From Clitoria ternatea (lineage: Eukaryota > Streptophyta > Magnoliopsida > Fabales > Fabaceae): 64,000 nt of DNA. The stretch covers positions 122,126,001 through 122,190,000 of the forward strand of contig CM075672.1 of assembly GCA_037962975.1 (NCBI GenBank), given 5' to 3'. The translations under genes and the position numbers were made by a program. Below, one piece after another: positions 1-12,700 of this stretch (position 1 is the stretch's first letter; each line of letters starts with the position of its first letter). Below the pieces are notes generated by a model, which was not told where the DNA came from, searched no databases, and saw only the letters and a program-made list of their open reading frames with translations.

Positions 1-320
1 ATAGTTGAAATAAGTAAGTAAGTAAATAGCATGTAAATGAATGAATGATTAAATAATAGATAAACTATAAATTAGTAAGTAACTAGATAAATAAATAAAA
101 TGAGAAAACTAAATTATCAAGGGACAATAATAATAGAAATAAATAAAATAAATAAATAAATTGATATTTAAATAAGTCAATAAATGAATTAACAATTAAA
201 TAAACAAATAAATAAATGAATAAGTAAATAATTACATGAATGAATAAACAATAACTAATTAAAACAAATAAATAGATACAATAAATAAATAAATAAATAA
301 ATAAATAAATGAAAACAAAA
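1..320. repeat. AT-rich (AAAT)n-like low-complexity tract
   Basis: The stretch is dominated by imperfect AAAT/AATA repeats, with the cleanest run near 280-310. No reading frame, promoter or element end can be supported here. Confidence 0.85.
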
Positions 321-1680
321 GGGAAATTACCACGAGAAAGGAAATTACCACCAATATATATAGGCGGTAGAAATTATTTTTATTTTTATTGTTTTTCATA
401 ATTATCTATAACTATACTTTGGGTATTTTTATAAGATAAATTTTATACTTAAAATTTTGTTATGGACACTCAAAATGTACTTAAAATAAATATACGTATT
501 CAATATATTTCTTTTACTCTAATTATCTCAATTACTAAATATTTAAATACCCGTTTTTATAAGTTTATTGATTTACTTTTCTAACCAAACGATCTCTAAA
601 CTTTACGAAATTTTAAACTTATGCTCACATGCACGATTCTAAACTCCCTATTCATAATTTTTGATAACATTTTCTATACTTGTTTAGACCCAAACAACTC
701 TATTCCCATAAAATCTTATAAATTACAACGATCAATCAGTTCTAAAGAACCTTAAGCTAATTTTGTTGAAATTATAAATTAAAATTTTCCTTACAATTTT
801 ATCCTTTTATATAAAAAAATATAATAAAACTATAGGATGTTACACCTAACAAGCTCCTAAAGTGTCAAGATCATCTCTTTTTAAGGTGACATTTATGCCT
901 TGTTATTTGTAGGTTGTTAGCATTCCTTTTTAGGTTTAATTTCAAGTTTCCAGTAGCTGTATTTTGATCTTAGCATTCTGTTTTTGTACTTATTTTGATG
1001 TCTTTTGATGCATAAAACATTGCCTTCTATTGCCTATTTGATTTGGAAGTAGATGCTTACTTTACACTTTGTGTAGTTTGCCATTTTATGCCTTTTTTGT
1101 GCACTATTTTGGACCAATTGTCAAATATGTCTTGCTGCAGTAAATTACATAAAAAAAATAGAGTAAAAAGCTTAGAAAAACAAAGAAAAATGTGAAAAAA
1201 GTTAAAAAGTTCATTGGCCATTTGTTCCTATATTTGTTTAGGCCATTTTCTTATAAAAAAGAGTGGAAAAAGTGATTGAAAAACATGGAATAGCAAAAGA
1301 AAAAAATTCTAGCAGCTATATTTTTACTTGTGCAGTAGTTTATAGTGTTCATTTAGTGCCTAATTGACCATTTGCTGGAGGAAAAAATCATTTGGAAAAC
1401 TATACAAAGAGATTGTGAAGTTTCAATCATTCTAGAATTTCTAGTTTGCCTTTTGTTTGCTTACTTTCTTTCTTGCATTTAATTTTTAGTTTGTCTTTGT
1501 TGCATTCCAAGTTTGTTACATTATTTCATACTCTTGTGTGCTTTCTTTCATTTACCTTTTATTGCTTGTCAAGTTCTAGTTTGTCACATCCTAATTCTTT
1601 TGGTTTAGCTTCCTAATTTGCTTTTGCTTGCTTGTCTTTTTCTCTTTAGTTTTGTCCATTGAGTATTTCATTTCTTGGCA
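321..1680. other. AT-rich spacer and upstream part of a gypsy remnant, no gene
   Basis: No coding potential is visible on either strand. Near 836 the string GGATGTTACA resembles the 3' end of a TG...CA LTR, but no matching start can be found in the window. From about 842 the base composition changes to T-rich non-coding sequence that could belong to the untranslated leader of the downstream gypsy element. No primer binding site or 5' LTR was recognised. Confidence 0.5.
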
Positions 1681-2429
1681 TTCTTGAGATTAAGGCTTAG
1701 CGAGTTCACTATTATTTGGGTAGCATATTAAAGGGATTGAGATTTGACTAGTAGACTTGATCTAGTGCAATCTATAAGTATTGAGGGAAGTGGACATTTG
1801 AGTGAAAATACTTGTGAGCTTGAGTGCAAACAATTTTCTTTTTATTTTCTCTTATTTTTGTGCTAACCATTACTTTGAGTTTCCAAGTCTTTCTTTTGTA
1901 GCTTGGTGGACATCATTGGTGGACATTCTTAGTGGACTTGAAGACTTTTGGAAGCTTTTGCATTGGAGAGCAATTTTTGTAATAAATTAGGAATTAATTC
2001 TTTTGCATTGTATTTTCTTTTCCCTTGTATTTTAGGAATTTAAATTTTGATACTTTGTTAAGTCCTTGTATTTGGACTTTAGAGACTTTGGACTTTGGAC
2101 TTTAAATTTTTTTTAATTAGTTGATTAGGAGAAATTACGCTTAGGATTTAGTTTATTCTTTTTACATCCAACTAATTTAAGTGCGATTTGATATCCTAAG
2201 CCTAGTTTACATTTTTTCACCATCCGACTAGTTTGCTTTATTTGATTTCTAGTTAGCATAAGTGCGCTCTTGCATGCTAGGCTTAGTTTAAATTTTTGCA
2301 CAATGACTAGTTCTTGTCTAATAGCTTTCCTTTTATTTTTCTTGATTGTTTTGTGTGTTATTTTTCTTTTCTAGGTTAAAATCAATTGAGTGAAATGACT
2401 AGTCATCACTAGCATTTTTGCATTATAAC

Positions 2430-3495
2430 ATGTCTTCATCTAGTGAGAGAGGTAGAGATGCAACCCCCCCCCACACACACATGAGAAAAATCTTAGAACA
2501 ACTTAATAACATGGCAAGTAGGTTAGACAACATAGAAAATGGGGAGGGTAGAGAAAGAACCACTAGGCATCATAGACATAAACATAGACACCATGAGGAT
2601 AGACAATATGATGACACTAGTGAAGTTGAACATAGGTATCATAGGAGACATAGTAGAAATCATGAGGAGGGTGGCTTGAGAGAGGTCAAGCTAGAGGTCC
2701 CACCCTTCCATGGCAAAAGTGATGTTGAAGCCTATTTAGATTGGGAGATGAGAGTTGAACAACTTTTCACCTCCCATAAAACAAAAAATGAAAAAAAAAG
2801 TTAGGATTGCCACCCTTAGCTTTCTAAACTATGCATTAGTTTGGTGAACCCAAATCCTAAAAGAAAGAAAGAAAGACCATCTTCTACCTATTGATGAATG
2901 GGAAGATCTTAAAGCCTTACTTAGGAAAAGATATGTGCCCTCTTATTATAGGGGTAAACTATTAGCCAAGCTCAATAAACTCACCTAAGGGTCCAAAAGT
3001 GTAGAGGACTATTATAAGGCCTTGGAGATGGCTGTGATTAAGGCTAATGTTGAGGAGGATGAAGAAATCCTTATGCATAGATTTTTACATGGCCTTAATC
3101 ATAATATTAAAAAGAGAGTGGAACTTCTACCTCGTGTGGACATTGAGGAGCTACTTCATCAATGCATAAGAGTAGAAGCTTAACTCATGGATGGAGCTTC
3201 CAACTATAATAGAGATTCAAAACCTTATAGACCTAGGTGGAAGGGCAAGGAAGAATCCATCCCAAAAGAGGGTAGTAGTGCTAAGAAGGGTAAGGAGCAT
3301 GAAGTGGGCACTTCAACTCCTAGGATCAAAAGTGAGGTTCATAAGGATCATACCCCTACAAGACCTTCTAGAAATAACCTTTCTAGGAATAATAACTCTT
3401 CATCCCAAACCTACTCTTCAAGAACAAGTTCAATCAAATGTTTTAAATGTTTAGGAAGAGGTCACATTGCCTCTCAATGCCCAATAAAAAAATTT
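2430..3495 (+). pseudogene. gag: gypsy gag (capsid/nucleocapsid) pseudogene
   Basis: The gag protein would form the particle that packages the element's RNA. The ATG at 2430 opens a frame with a charged His/Arg-rich N-terminus, followed by the start of the Retrotrans_gag domain (EVPPFHGKSDVEAYLDWE). The frame is lost in an A-rich run near 2785-2800 and the domain continues in another frame from about 2806 to 3180 (for example DEWEDLKALLRKRYVPSYY). Stops lie at positions where the family has Trp or Gln. A single zinc knuckle, CFKCLGRGHIASQC, sits at 3439-3480. This copy cannot make a complete Gag. Confidence 0.85.
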
Positions 3496-4158
3496 ATGAT
3501 TTTAAAAGGCATTGATCACTATACAAGCTATGAGAAAACATCTTCTTCACACTCTAGTGATAGCTCTAATACTGATTCCTATGAAAGTGAACATGTTCTA
3601 GGAGATAAAGGTGAATTGTTTATGATTAGAAGACTTCTAGGAAGTCACATAAGGGATGATGACACTACACAAAGGGAGAACATCTCTTACACAAGATGTT
3701 ATATTAAAGAAAAATTATGTTTTATCATTGTGGATAATGGTAGTTGTGCTAATGTGGCTAGCAAAAGGCTAGTTCACAAACTTGGTTATCCTCTAATAGA
3801 TCATTCTAGACCTTACAAACTACAATGGCTTAATGAAAAGGGTGAAATGTTAGTGAACAAACAAGTTCTTCTTTCTCTTTTTATAGGCACATACCATGAT
3901 CACATATGGTGTGATATGGTTCTTATGGAAGCCACTCATGTGCTATTGGGTAGACCATGGCAATATGATAAAAAGGTCACCCATGAGGGGTTTACAAACA
4001 CCCTCACCTTTGTACATAACAATAAAAAGTTTATTTTACATCCCTTGTCTCCCAAACAAGTTTTGGAAGACCAACTTCAAATGAAGTTGAAAAGGGATAG
4101 GGCGGTTGGACCTTCCACCTCCCCTCCTAAAACCCAAAAACAAAAAAATAAAAAATAA
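3496..4158 (+). pseudogene. gypsy aspartic protease region
   Basis: This segment continues in frame from the zinc knuckle and carries a retropepsin-type active-site block, IIVDNGSCANVASKRLV, near 3724-3774; VDxGSC is the form usual in this plant gypsy group. The flap-side half (VLLGRPWQYDKKVTHEG) lies near 3940-3990. A Lys/Gln-rich linker follows and the frame ends at 4156-4158, probably by change of a Gln codon, because typical linker sequence goes on in the same frame (4243-4473) before reverse transcriptase begins. Confidence 0.8.
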
Positions 4159-4484
4159 ATAACTAAACAAGATAAGGGTAAAGGGATCCTCACCTTTGAA
4201 GATCCCAAGGGGCATTCTTCTTTCTTTGTCTCTAAGCATGATGTGAAGCAAGCCTTGCTTCTTCATAAATCTTTCTACATGTTTTACCCTTCTTCATCCT
4301 TTTCTAGCTCTCCTAGCCCCTCTAGTATTCCTCCTCCTTGCACTTCCCTATCTTTAGTGGGCTCTTCTTCTACTTTGTCCAAGGGAATGCAACAACTCCT
4401 ACTAGAGTTTGAGTATATCTTTCCTAATGGTCTTCCTCAAGGGCTTCCACCTCTTAAGGGTATAGAACACTAAATAGATCTTAT

Positions 4485-5715
4485 ACCTAGGGCTAGCTTG
4501 CCCAATAGGCCTGCATATAGGTGTAACCCCAAGGAGAGTCTAGAAATAGAAAAACAAATTGGAGAACTACTTTCCAAAGTTTGGATTAGGGAGAGTCTTA
4601 GTCCATGTGTTATGCCAATTTTGTTAGTTCCAAAAAAAGATGGTTCTTGGAGGTTATGCACTGATTGTAGAGCAATCAACAACATCACCATTAAGTATAG
4701 GCATCCTATACCTAGACTTGATGATATATTAGATGAGCTTTATGGTTCTACCGTATTCTTTAAGATTGACCTTAAAAGTGGCTATCACCAAATAAGAATC
4801 AAGGAAGGGGATGAATGGAAAGCTGCTTTTAAGACCAAGCTTGGATTATAAGAGTGGTTGGTTATGCCTTTTGGTTTGACCAATGCACCTAGTACCTTTA
4901 TACGCCTCATGAATCATGTTTTGAGGGACTTCATTGGTCATTTTGTTGTTGTCTATTTCGGTGACATACTTGTTTACTCAAAGTCTATGAACTCTCACCT
5001 TACCCACCTTAGACATGTTTTACTTGCCTTAAGAGCAAACCAACTTTTTGCTAACTTTGAAAAATTCTCTTTTGGTTTGGATCATATTGTCTTCTTAGGA
5101 TTTGTAGTAAGCTTCAAAGGGGTCCAAGTTGACCAAGAAAAAGTCAAAGCAATTAGTTCCTGGCCCACCCCCAAAAATATCCATGATATTAGAAGCTATA
5201 GAAGGTTTGTGAGAGACTTTTCTACTTTGGTATCTCCCCTCAATGATTTGCTTAAAAAGAATGTTCCTTTTCTTTGGGGGCCAAAGCAAGAAAAGGCCTT
5301 TCAAGACCTTAAGCCTAGACTCACACATGCTCCCATTCTTGTTGTACCAAAATTTTCAAAAACCTTTAAGTTAAAATGTGATGCTTCCAATGTTGGAATA
5401 GGTGCGGTTTTGCTTCAAGAGGAGCACCCCATTGCTTTCTTTAGTGAAAAGATTAATGAGGCATACATTAATTAGTTCACCTATGACAAAGAGTTCTTTG
5501 CTTTAGTTAGGGGCCTACAAACTTGGGAACACTACTTAATTCCCAAAGAGTTTGTCATTCATAGTGACCATGAGTCACTCAAGTATATAAAGGGCTAACA
5601 TAAGTTAAACAAAAGGCATGCCAAATTAGTTGAATATTTAAAATAATTCCCTTATGTTATCAAGCACCGTAGTGGTAAAACTAATGTTGTCACTGATGCC
5701 TTATCTAGAAGGCAC
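4485..5715 (+). pseudogene. gypsy reverse transcriptase and RNase H pseudogene
   Basis: The product would copy element RNA into DNA and degrade the RNA template. Visible blocks are LVPKKDGSWRLCTDCRAINN, FFKIDLKSGYHQIRI, VMPFGLTNAPSTFIRLMN and FLGFVVS, then the RNase H start KCDASNVGIGAVLLQ and its end HRSGKTNVVTDALSRR. The polymerase signature reads YFGD at about 4957-4968 where the family has Y-x-D-D, so one catalytic Asp is replaced by Gly. Stops occur at about 4849, 5473, 5596 and 5643. The copy is not functional. Confidence 0.9.
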
Positions 5716-7234
5716 ATCCTTCTTTCTTCTTTGGGTGCCACTCCCCATGGTCTTGGTGAAATAAAAGAATTGTATCCAAATAACCTTGACTTTTCTAATG
5801 CCTACCACTCTTGTGGTTCTTCTCTTACATCTAATAGATTCCACAAGTTAGATGGCTTTCTCTTTAAAGCCAATAAGCTATGCATTCCTAGGGGGTCCAT
5901 TAGAGATCTTTTACTTCATGAGAGCTATGAGGGAGGGCTTATGGGGCACTTTGAGAGGGATAAGACTTTATCTGCCCTTAGTGAGCATTTTTATTGGCCC
6001 CATATGAAATGTGATGTGCAAAGACTTTGCTCTAGGTGCTTTGCATGTAAAAAGGCCAAATCTAAGGTTTTACCTCATGGCTTTTACACTCCCTTGCCTA
6101 TTCCTACTTCCCCTTGGGTAGACATTATTATGGACTTTATCCTTGGGTTACCTAGGACCCAAAGGGGAATAGACTCTATATTTGTGGTGGTTGATAGATT
6201 TAGTAAGATGGCTCACTTCATCCCTTGCCATAAGGTTGATGATGTAAGTCATATTGCTAAACTATTCTTTAGAGAAATTATTCGCTTACATGAGATCCCC
6301 AGAACTATTGTTAGTGATAGGGATACCAAGTTCCTTAGCCACTTTTGGAGGACCCTTTAGGCCAGGCTAGGAACTAAACTTCTCTTCTCTACCACCTGCC
6401 ATCCACAAACTGATGGCCAAACTGAGGTTGTCAATAGGACTCTTTCTACTCTTCTACGAGTCCTTATAAAAAAATGTCAAATCTTGTGATGAGTGCCTAC
6501 CACATGTGGAATTTGCTTATAATAAGGTAGTTCACTCCACCATCAAGCATAGTCCTTTTGAGATTGTGTATGGTTTTAATCCCCTCACTCTTTTAGACTT
6601 TTTGCCTCTAGAAGTTTCTAACGACATCCTTCACATGGATGGTGAGGCAAAGGCATCTTTTGCTAGAAAGCTTCAAGAGGAGGTTAAACACCATATACAA
6701 AAGAAAAATGACCACTATGCTAGATGTGTCAATAAAAAGAAAAAAGAAATTATTTTGGATGTTGGAGATTGGGTATGGCTTCACCTAAGGAAAGAACGCT
6801 TTCCTAACCTTAGGAAGTCTAAACTCAATCCTAGAGGTGATGGTCCTTTTTAGGTCATTAGGAGAATTAATAATAATGCATATGTACTTAACCTCCCTGG
6901 TGAGTATAGGGTCAGTGCTACTTTTAATATCTCTGATCTTACCCCTTGTTTTGTAGATGAGCTGGATGAGGTTGCCTCGGTTTTGAGGACAAATCCTTTT
7001 GAGGAGGGGGAGCATGACATAACCATCACCCAGGAGGAAGCCACAGACCCTATACAGTCTTTGGAGGTTGCCTTGGATGCTTTCAAGGGCCCTATGACTA
7101 GGTCAAGGGCCAAGAGAGCAAGGGAAGGCCTCCAAAATCATTTAGCTTCTTCCATGGATATCTTGAGTGGGCCCAAGCCCAAGGAGGAGCTCTTGAAAAC
7201 CCTTACCCTTTTCTCTTGCTCTATAGAAGGGTAA
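5716..7234 (+). pseudogene. gypsy integrase pseudogene
   Basis: Integrase would insert the cDNA into chromosomes. The HHCC zinc-binding part is seen as HESYEGGLMGHFERDKT with LCSRCFACKKAKS. The core catalytic domain carries the expected acidic residues in WVDIIMDFILGLP and IVSDRDTKFLSHFW. An interrupting stop falls at 6358 where Trp is expected, and a frameshift occurs near 6470-6506. The C-terminal part (GDWVWLHLRKERFPNLRKSK) is followed by another stop at 6851 and a tail ending at 7234 with a basic MTRSRAKRAREGL segment. No chromodomain is evident. Confidence 0.9.
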
Positions 7235-7628
7235 TGGGCTTGGTGTTGTTGATTAGGCCTCCTTTGGGACTCTTTATTGGGCCACACATATTTTGTAAAT
7301 ATTTTCCATCCTTATAAATTTCCAGGTATATTAGGATTTTATTTTAGGAATTAGTTTGGGCTTTGCATAGCCATTGGATTTGGGCCACTTTTGGGCCTTG
7401 TACTTTGTCTTTTTTGCATTTGGGATTGTATTGGGCCATTTTTTAGTAGGCTTTAGGATTGGGTCTCAGGAATTAATCCAAGGCCCATAATTAGCTAGAG
7501 TTGGCTGAATTTTTAGAAGAAGTATATAAGCTCCTCTCCTTTGTAAATCTCTTATAAATTTGAGTTTTAAGCAAAAGTTAGAGTGAGAAACTCTCCATTC
7601 TCTCTACAAAGTATAAGCATTAGGCTCC
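7235..7628 (+). other. 3' non-coding part / probable 3' LTR start of the gypsy remnant
   Basis: Non-coding sequence directly after the integrase frame, ending at the point where solo LTR A interrupts. It contains a TATA-like box and a CT-rich downstream region like an LTR promoter. The exact LTR start is unclear; TGTTGTTGATT near 7240 is one candidate. No matching 5' LTR was found. Confidence 0.5.
7523..7530 (+). promoter_or_regulatory. TATA-like box in probable gypsy 3' LTR
   Basis: TATATAAG followed about 30 bases later by a pyrimidine-rich region, the usual layout of a plant LTR promoter. Activity is not shown by the sequence. Confidence 0.45.
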
Positions 7629-8204
7629 TGTAACATCCCAAATTTTAAAATAGAGAATAAATCGAGGGAACAAATATTGAATAATTGAATGTGAACTATG
7701 TAATGTCCCGAAACATTAGAAATAATTTGATTAAGACTTTTGGAGACTGTTAGTAAATTATTGAGACCGGATAAGCAGAAAACTAACCCGGATGAAATAT
7801 GGGTGTCGGGCCAAGTATCTCTGAATGAGATGCCATTGGTCAGGGTTGTAATTAATATTATTGGGAATCCAAGTATATATTCAGAAAAATTTTTAGAATA
7901 AGTATTGAGCCCGAACAGAGAGCCTGTTTGTTTAAAAATGGAAGAGTTAAATGAAAGATTAAAAATTTAAAAATAAAACCACACTTTTTCACTCTCATTT
8001 TCGTTCAAATGCTGAACCATTTTGGCAAACACTCTCTTCTTCTTCTCCTTCCAAAAACTAAGCAAGTGGTGTGCCCATTCTTCTCCTCTATTTTTGTTTT
8101 CTCTAAGCTTGAAAGAGGTGACATTGATTTGAAGCCCTCCTTCCTTCTCCCTCAATTTTCATCACCCATCTTTCTCCTTCTAAAGCTCATTGTTGTGTAT
8201 TAAT

Positions 8205-9285
8205 AGAGGTAAATTTCTCTCCTTTTACTTTGAGCTTATGCCCTAGGTTTTAGGTTTTTAAAATTTGAGAGAGTAATAAATGTGTATGGTTGTTGGGAGA
8301 AGCATTTAATATGGAAACCCTAAGGTGGGGGTGGTCTTAAATGTAAGCTTGATGGATCATAAATGGGTTACACGAAAATAGTATTAGAGAATGATGAATA
8401 TTGATGTGTATTTATGATATGGGTGGGTTTTCACAAAACCCTAACTTATGATTTTGGGAGGGATGTGTAATATAGATAGGGTTAGCATTAATTGATGAGG
8501 GAAGTTTTATAAATGATGAAGTAGTGGCATTTAATGATGATTTACAATGCCGATGAGAAGTCATAAATGGAAAACTCACCAAGGCATTGGTGGGAAATTA
8601 ATGTATGTGGTGACCCAATAAATGGGGTTGTTGTATTGGTAATAATGAATGGTGATTTAAGGGAAGGAATTCCCAAAGCCTAAATGGGCAAATGAATGAA
8701 ACCTATAAATAGCCTCTACATGATAAAAATCATAAGTACACATATGTATATGTATGTTGAAATAGTGTTTGAATGAATGATTGATGTGGCCCTATAATTG
8801 ATTGGTGTAGGGCTTGATAATACTTGTGAGGCAGGAACATCAAACCTGGAAGTTTACTTCTCTTGAGGTAGGAAAGGGGTGTATTTTCTAAATGTATGAG
8901 AACTTGTATGATGATAATGTATGTATTGATGTAATGTGGCATGTTTCCTTGAATGGATGTAGTATCATATGTATGTGATGAGAAATTGAGTTAGAGTCTT
9001 ATAATGAATGACTGTGGATAAGACCTTATTGAGGTTAAGATTGGTATAATGTGTGATGACATGATATAGATTCCATGTGTGGCTTGATGAATATTTGAAA
9101 TCCTTGACTTAATGATTCTTAAATATTATGATCGGAATATATACATATGTTTGAATATGTGGAATTAACATGGTAATTGAGTAGGAGTATACCCTAGATG
9201 AGAGGGTGAGATAACCTATATGAGATTGAGGCATGCATGAGCATTGTTGCATACATAGCATGGCATGCATATCATGATGATGTTG
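8205..9285. other. Non-coding body of solo LTR A
   Basis: AT- and G-rich sequence typical of the long LTR family, without credible coding potential. Short open frames here lack codon bias and are not conserved in copies B or D. Confidence 0.6.
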
Positions 9286-9289
9286 AAAA

Positions 9290-9600
9290 GTGGTTGCGAT
9301 CACTTGATGTTGGAATATAAAGGGCTTGCGAGTTCCTGTGATTATTGGACCGGTGGTTGCGATCACCTGGTATTTGAAATGAAAGGCCCTGCGGGACCAT
9401 TGAGATTGTATGCCCATGGTTGCGATCATGAGGCGGGAGTACCCCTTGCGAGGCGGGAAACCATTATGAATTATTGAACGTGGTTGCAATCACGAGAAAG
9501 CACCTTGCGAGGCTGCTAGAGGGAGTACCCCTTGCGAGGCGGAAACCAATTTAAATGAATAAATGATTATGGTGGTTGCGATCACCTAAAGAAATGTAAA
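9290..9600. repeat. GGTTGCGATCAC / CCTTGCGAGGCGG module array, copy A
   Basis: At least five copies of an imperfect palindrome GGTTGCGATCAC (GTGGTTGCGATCAC in full) alternate with CCTTGCGAGG-type modules. The same array recurs in copies B (14015-14480) and D (36180-36720), so it is a constant part of this LTR family. Function is unknown. Confidence 0.85.
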
Positions 9601-9917
9601 CAGATCCGTGCATATGCATCTTAAACACCAGCATGTGCATTAGCCATAGAAGCATGGCATAGAGTGGTATCCTGTTGAGGAGATGGTTTGAGGAGTAGGT
9701 GGAACTCCCTTTTTAATTACTAACTGTAATTATGTCAATGATTGGTGTGACCTTGTAATTCATGAATTGGAAGGTAAATTTATGAGTAAGATAGATTGGA
9801 ACAAGTTTTAAATGCTGAATATGATGAATGAGATGTGATGAATTTAAGTGGAATGGATTAAATTGAGTTTTGGTATGAGGTGTTGTTTGATTCCTTCATT
9901 TTCTGTGTTTTTACTGA

Positions 9918-10377
9918 TAATCTCGCCCAAGCGAGATGGGTTCTCGCTCAAGCGAGAATCCCCCTGCATGACATTTGGCTACTGGCCAAATCTTGCTTAG
10001 GCGAGAGTGTGTCTCGCTCAAGTGAGACTGCCCTGGCATCAGTGGTTGGCTACTGGAGGAAAATCGCCCAGGCGAGTTGGATCTCGCCCGAGCGAGAGGG
10101 AGGGGATTCGCCACTGGTCAAATTTTGCTTGAGCGAAACGCTTTTGGAGGTGGCATTCGCTCGAGCGAGTGAGCGTTGGGTAGATTCTGGACGATTTTCA
10201 CCCGTGCTCGCTTGCTTCACCCAAGCGACTTTTGAGGATCTCGCTCAAGCAAGATGGGGCCGCTTAAGCGAGTCGGCCCCTGATCCTTCTCTTATTTCTT
10301 TCGCTCAGCTCGCCCTATGTCTCGCCCGAGCGCTCCCTTGGGACTCGCTCAAGTGAGTGTGGTTCTCGCTTAAGCGA
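9918..10377. repeat. CTCGCTCAAGCGAG palindrome array in LTR A
   Basis: More than a dozen variants of a 14-base self-complementary motif (CTCGCC/TCAAGCGAG, with CCGAG, TTAAG and CTAGG-type centres). Most occur in pairs separated by roughly 9-12 bases, with longer unrelated spacers between pairs. The last copy is cut by the insertion of LTR B, and AGCGAGG continues at 15463. Confidence 0.9.
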
Positions 10378-12514
10378 TGTAACATCCTGAATTTTATAAA
10401 AGGAATAATTGACGAGAATAAATAATAAATGATTGAATGTGAGTTGATTTGTGTCCCAAAAATATTGGAATGATGAAATTGAGATTTATTGAGGATATTT
10501 ATAAATTATTGAGATTTAAGGAGTTAAAATTATACCCGGTTAGAATATGAGTGTCGGACCAAGTATCTCCGATTGAGATGTCGTTGGTCAGGGCTGCTAA
10601 GAATATTATTGGGAATCCGAATCTATATTCGGAATAATTTTTGGAGTTAGTATTAAGCCCGGACCGAGATCCTGTTTATTATAAATCGGAGAAGTTATAA
10701 TGAGGGGTCAAGATTTTAAAACAAAACTCCCTTTCTCTTTTATATTTTCCCGTTAGCTTCTTCTCCCTCCACTCTTCTCCATTTTTCTTCTCCTTTCTCT
10801 TCTCCTCCACCAAACCGTGACCACCTTCTTCTTTTACCTCACTCACTCAAAAATTAATTGGATGCCATGAACTCATGAAGCATGAATGGGTCATAGGAGT
10901 AAAGCTTGGCTCTCCCCTTCCTCTTTTCCCTTATTTTTGAGTTTGGTCTTGAGCTTGGAGGAGAGGTATGATTTTTTTTAACACCTATGGCTTTTGCTTA
11001 TGGTTTTGAGCTTATTTAAGTATAATAATGGGAGATTGTATGTTATTTTGATGGATAATGATATATTGAAACCAAACCCTAGGTGGGATAGTCATTGAGG
11101 ATTGCTATTGGTGTTGACAATGAATGAAATATATTATTTCTAGTCTTGAGATGTTTGAAATAAGGCATAAAGGTAGTTAGAATTGAAGATTGTGGGTTTT
11201 GGGAAGATTGGAATTGATTAATTGTGGTGATGATGGGGTTTTGAGGGAACCCTAACTTTGATGAAATGGGGAAGTGTAAAATATGAGTGAGAGGTATGTT
11301 TAATGGTAATAGAGAATAATATTAATGATGAATGATGGCCATTGATGGTGATTAACGAGTATTGGTAATAGTTGTTGGGTTTTGATGAGAACCCTTGCCT
11401 TAAAAGTTGGGAAAAATGTATAGATGGTGATTTGTTGGGTTGGATTGAATGTGAATAGGTGATATTTAATGATGAATGGTTAAATAATACAAGGCTGACT
11501 TGTGTTGAGCTTTAAGTGATAATGAGGACATTTGAAGGAATTGATGTGATTTGGGATTACATTAAGTAAAAGATGAGATGATGATGTTGTTGGGTTTTGT
11601 AGCTCTTAAGACCTAGAGGATCTTGGCTTTGGGAAAGGAATTCCTGAAGCCTAACATAATTGCACAAATTGAGGTTTTGACAAGTTAGAACTTGTTCATA
11701 AGCCATACAATACCTAGGTCATTATTTAGAATTTTTGAGAAATGCCTTGAAATGGTTATTGATGGTGTGAATTTATATGAATGTGGTATGTAGATTATGT
11801 TCCGGACTAAGCAGCGGGCATTCGGAGCATTGGAATCGTTTCAGCTCTTCCCTCAAGGTAGGAGAGGAGTTTACATTCAAATTGTATGAGTTATATAATT
11901 GATGATTATTGTATGGCTTGATACTCATGCTTGCCTTGCCATGTTTATAGTGAAATGATATGAATGGCAAATTGTTGGCTATTGATGATAACATATGTGT
12001 AATATATTGATGAATAACCCATGAAGGGTTGAAATAAGTACATGTTAATGAACCATCCTTGAGGGGATAAAATATATGTTTTAATAATTGAGAATTTATG
12101 TGGATGATTGGCATTGAATGTGATAGCCATTGTGATGGTATTAGTGATAAGTTTGAGGTTTATGCATAATTGAGGAACTCATAGAGTCAAATAGAGTTTT
12201 ATGTGATTTTGATGGCTTGGGTTAGTCCCAATAGCTTCTATGTGTAGTTTATGACTTGTAGGAATTGGAATGGGCCAATTCCATTGAGAATTGACCCTTG
12301 AGTTGCCCAAAAACATTTTAAATCGGGTAAAACGTAATTATGCGCATAAGTCCCTCAATTTTGAGAATTTCTGAGTGAGGCCGGTGGCCACACGTCATAA
12401 ATAATATATTTTAGCTTGTGACAAATTTTGATGGTCATTGGATTTGAATTGAATGAGATTAGGTGATTGGAAGTTGAAATTTTGGTGTTGTTCTGCATAA
12501 AAACAGCAGCAGGG

Positions 12515-12700
12515 CTGTCTTGAATCGATTCAAGACCCTTTGAATCGATTCAGGAGGTGTTGTTTTCACTATTTTGGGCTCCAGGGGCGTTTGAATCGAT
12601 TCATACGAGTTTGAATCGATTCAAGGCCCTCTGTTTGTCAAAAATTGAGATTTTGGGACGCTTGAATCGATTCATACGAACCTGAATCGATTTAGAGCCC
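12515..12700. repeat. TGAATCGATTCA palindrome pairs, copy B
   Basis: Six copies of the 12-base palindrome TGAATCGATTCA (minor variants), arranged as three pairs with about 9-13 bases between members. The motif is repeated in copy D (eight copies) and copy C (ten copies). Confidence 0.9.

Larger units (their letters stand above)
1681..7628 (+). mobile_element. Decayed Ty3/gypsy retrotransposon, gag-pol remnant
   Basis: Domain order is gag, zinc knuckle, aspartic protease, reverse transcriptase, RNase H, integrase, which is the Ty3/gypsy order. Every domain is recognisable but broken by stops and frameshifts. The integrase C-terminal style (RKERFPNLRKSKLNPRGDGPF, then GEYRVSATFNISDL) matches a widespread plant gypsy group; the exact lineage is not assigned. 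A 5' LTR could not be found. The 3' non-coding part is cut at 7628 by a solo LTR insertion and probably resumes at 15824. The start given is approximate. Confidence 0.85.

Noticed and set aside
1681..2429. 5' LTR and primer site of the gypsy remnant
   Set aside because: No similarity to the 3' non-coding part (7235-7628) and no tRNA-complementary site could be found by eye.
9880..10356. 158-codon open frame on the + strand
   Set aside because: It lies wholly in the palindrome array; openness follows from repeated GC-rich words without stops, with no family resemblance.
9918..10377. Regularly spaced palindromes looking like a CRISPR array
   Set aside because: The sequence is plant DNA, spacers are irregular, motifs vary and no cas genes exist; it is a repeat inside an LTR.
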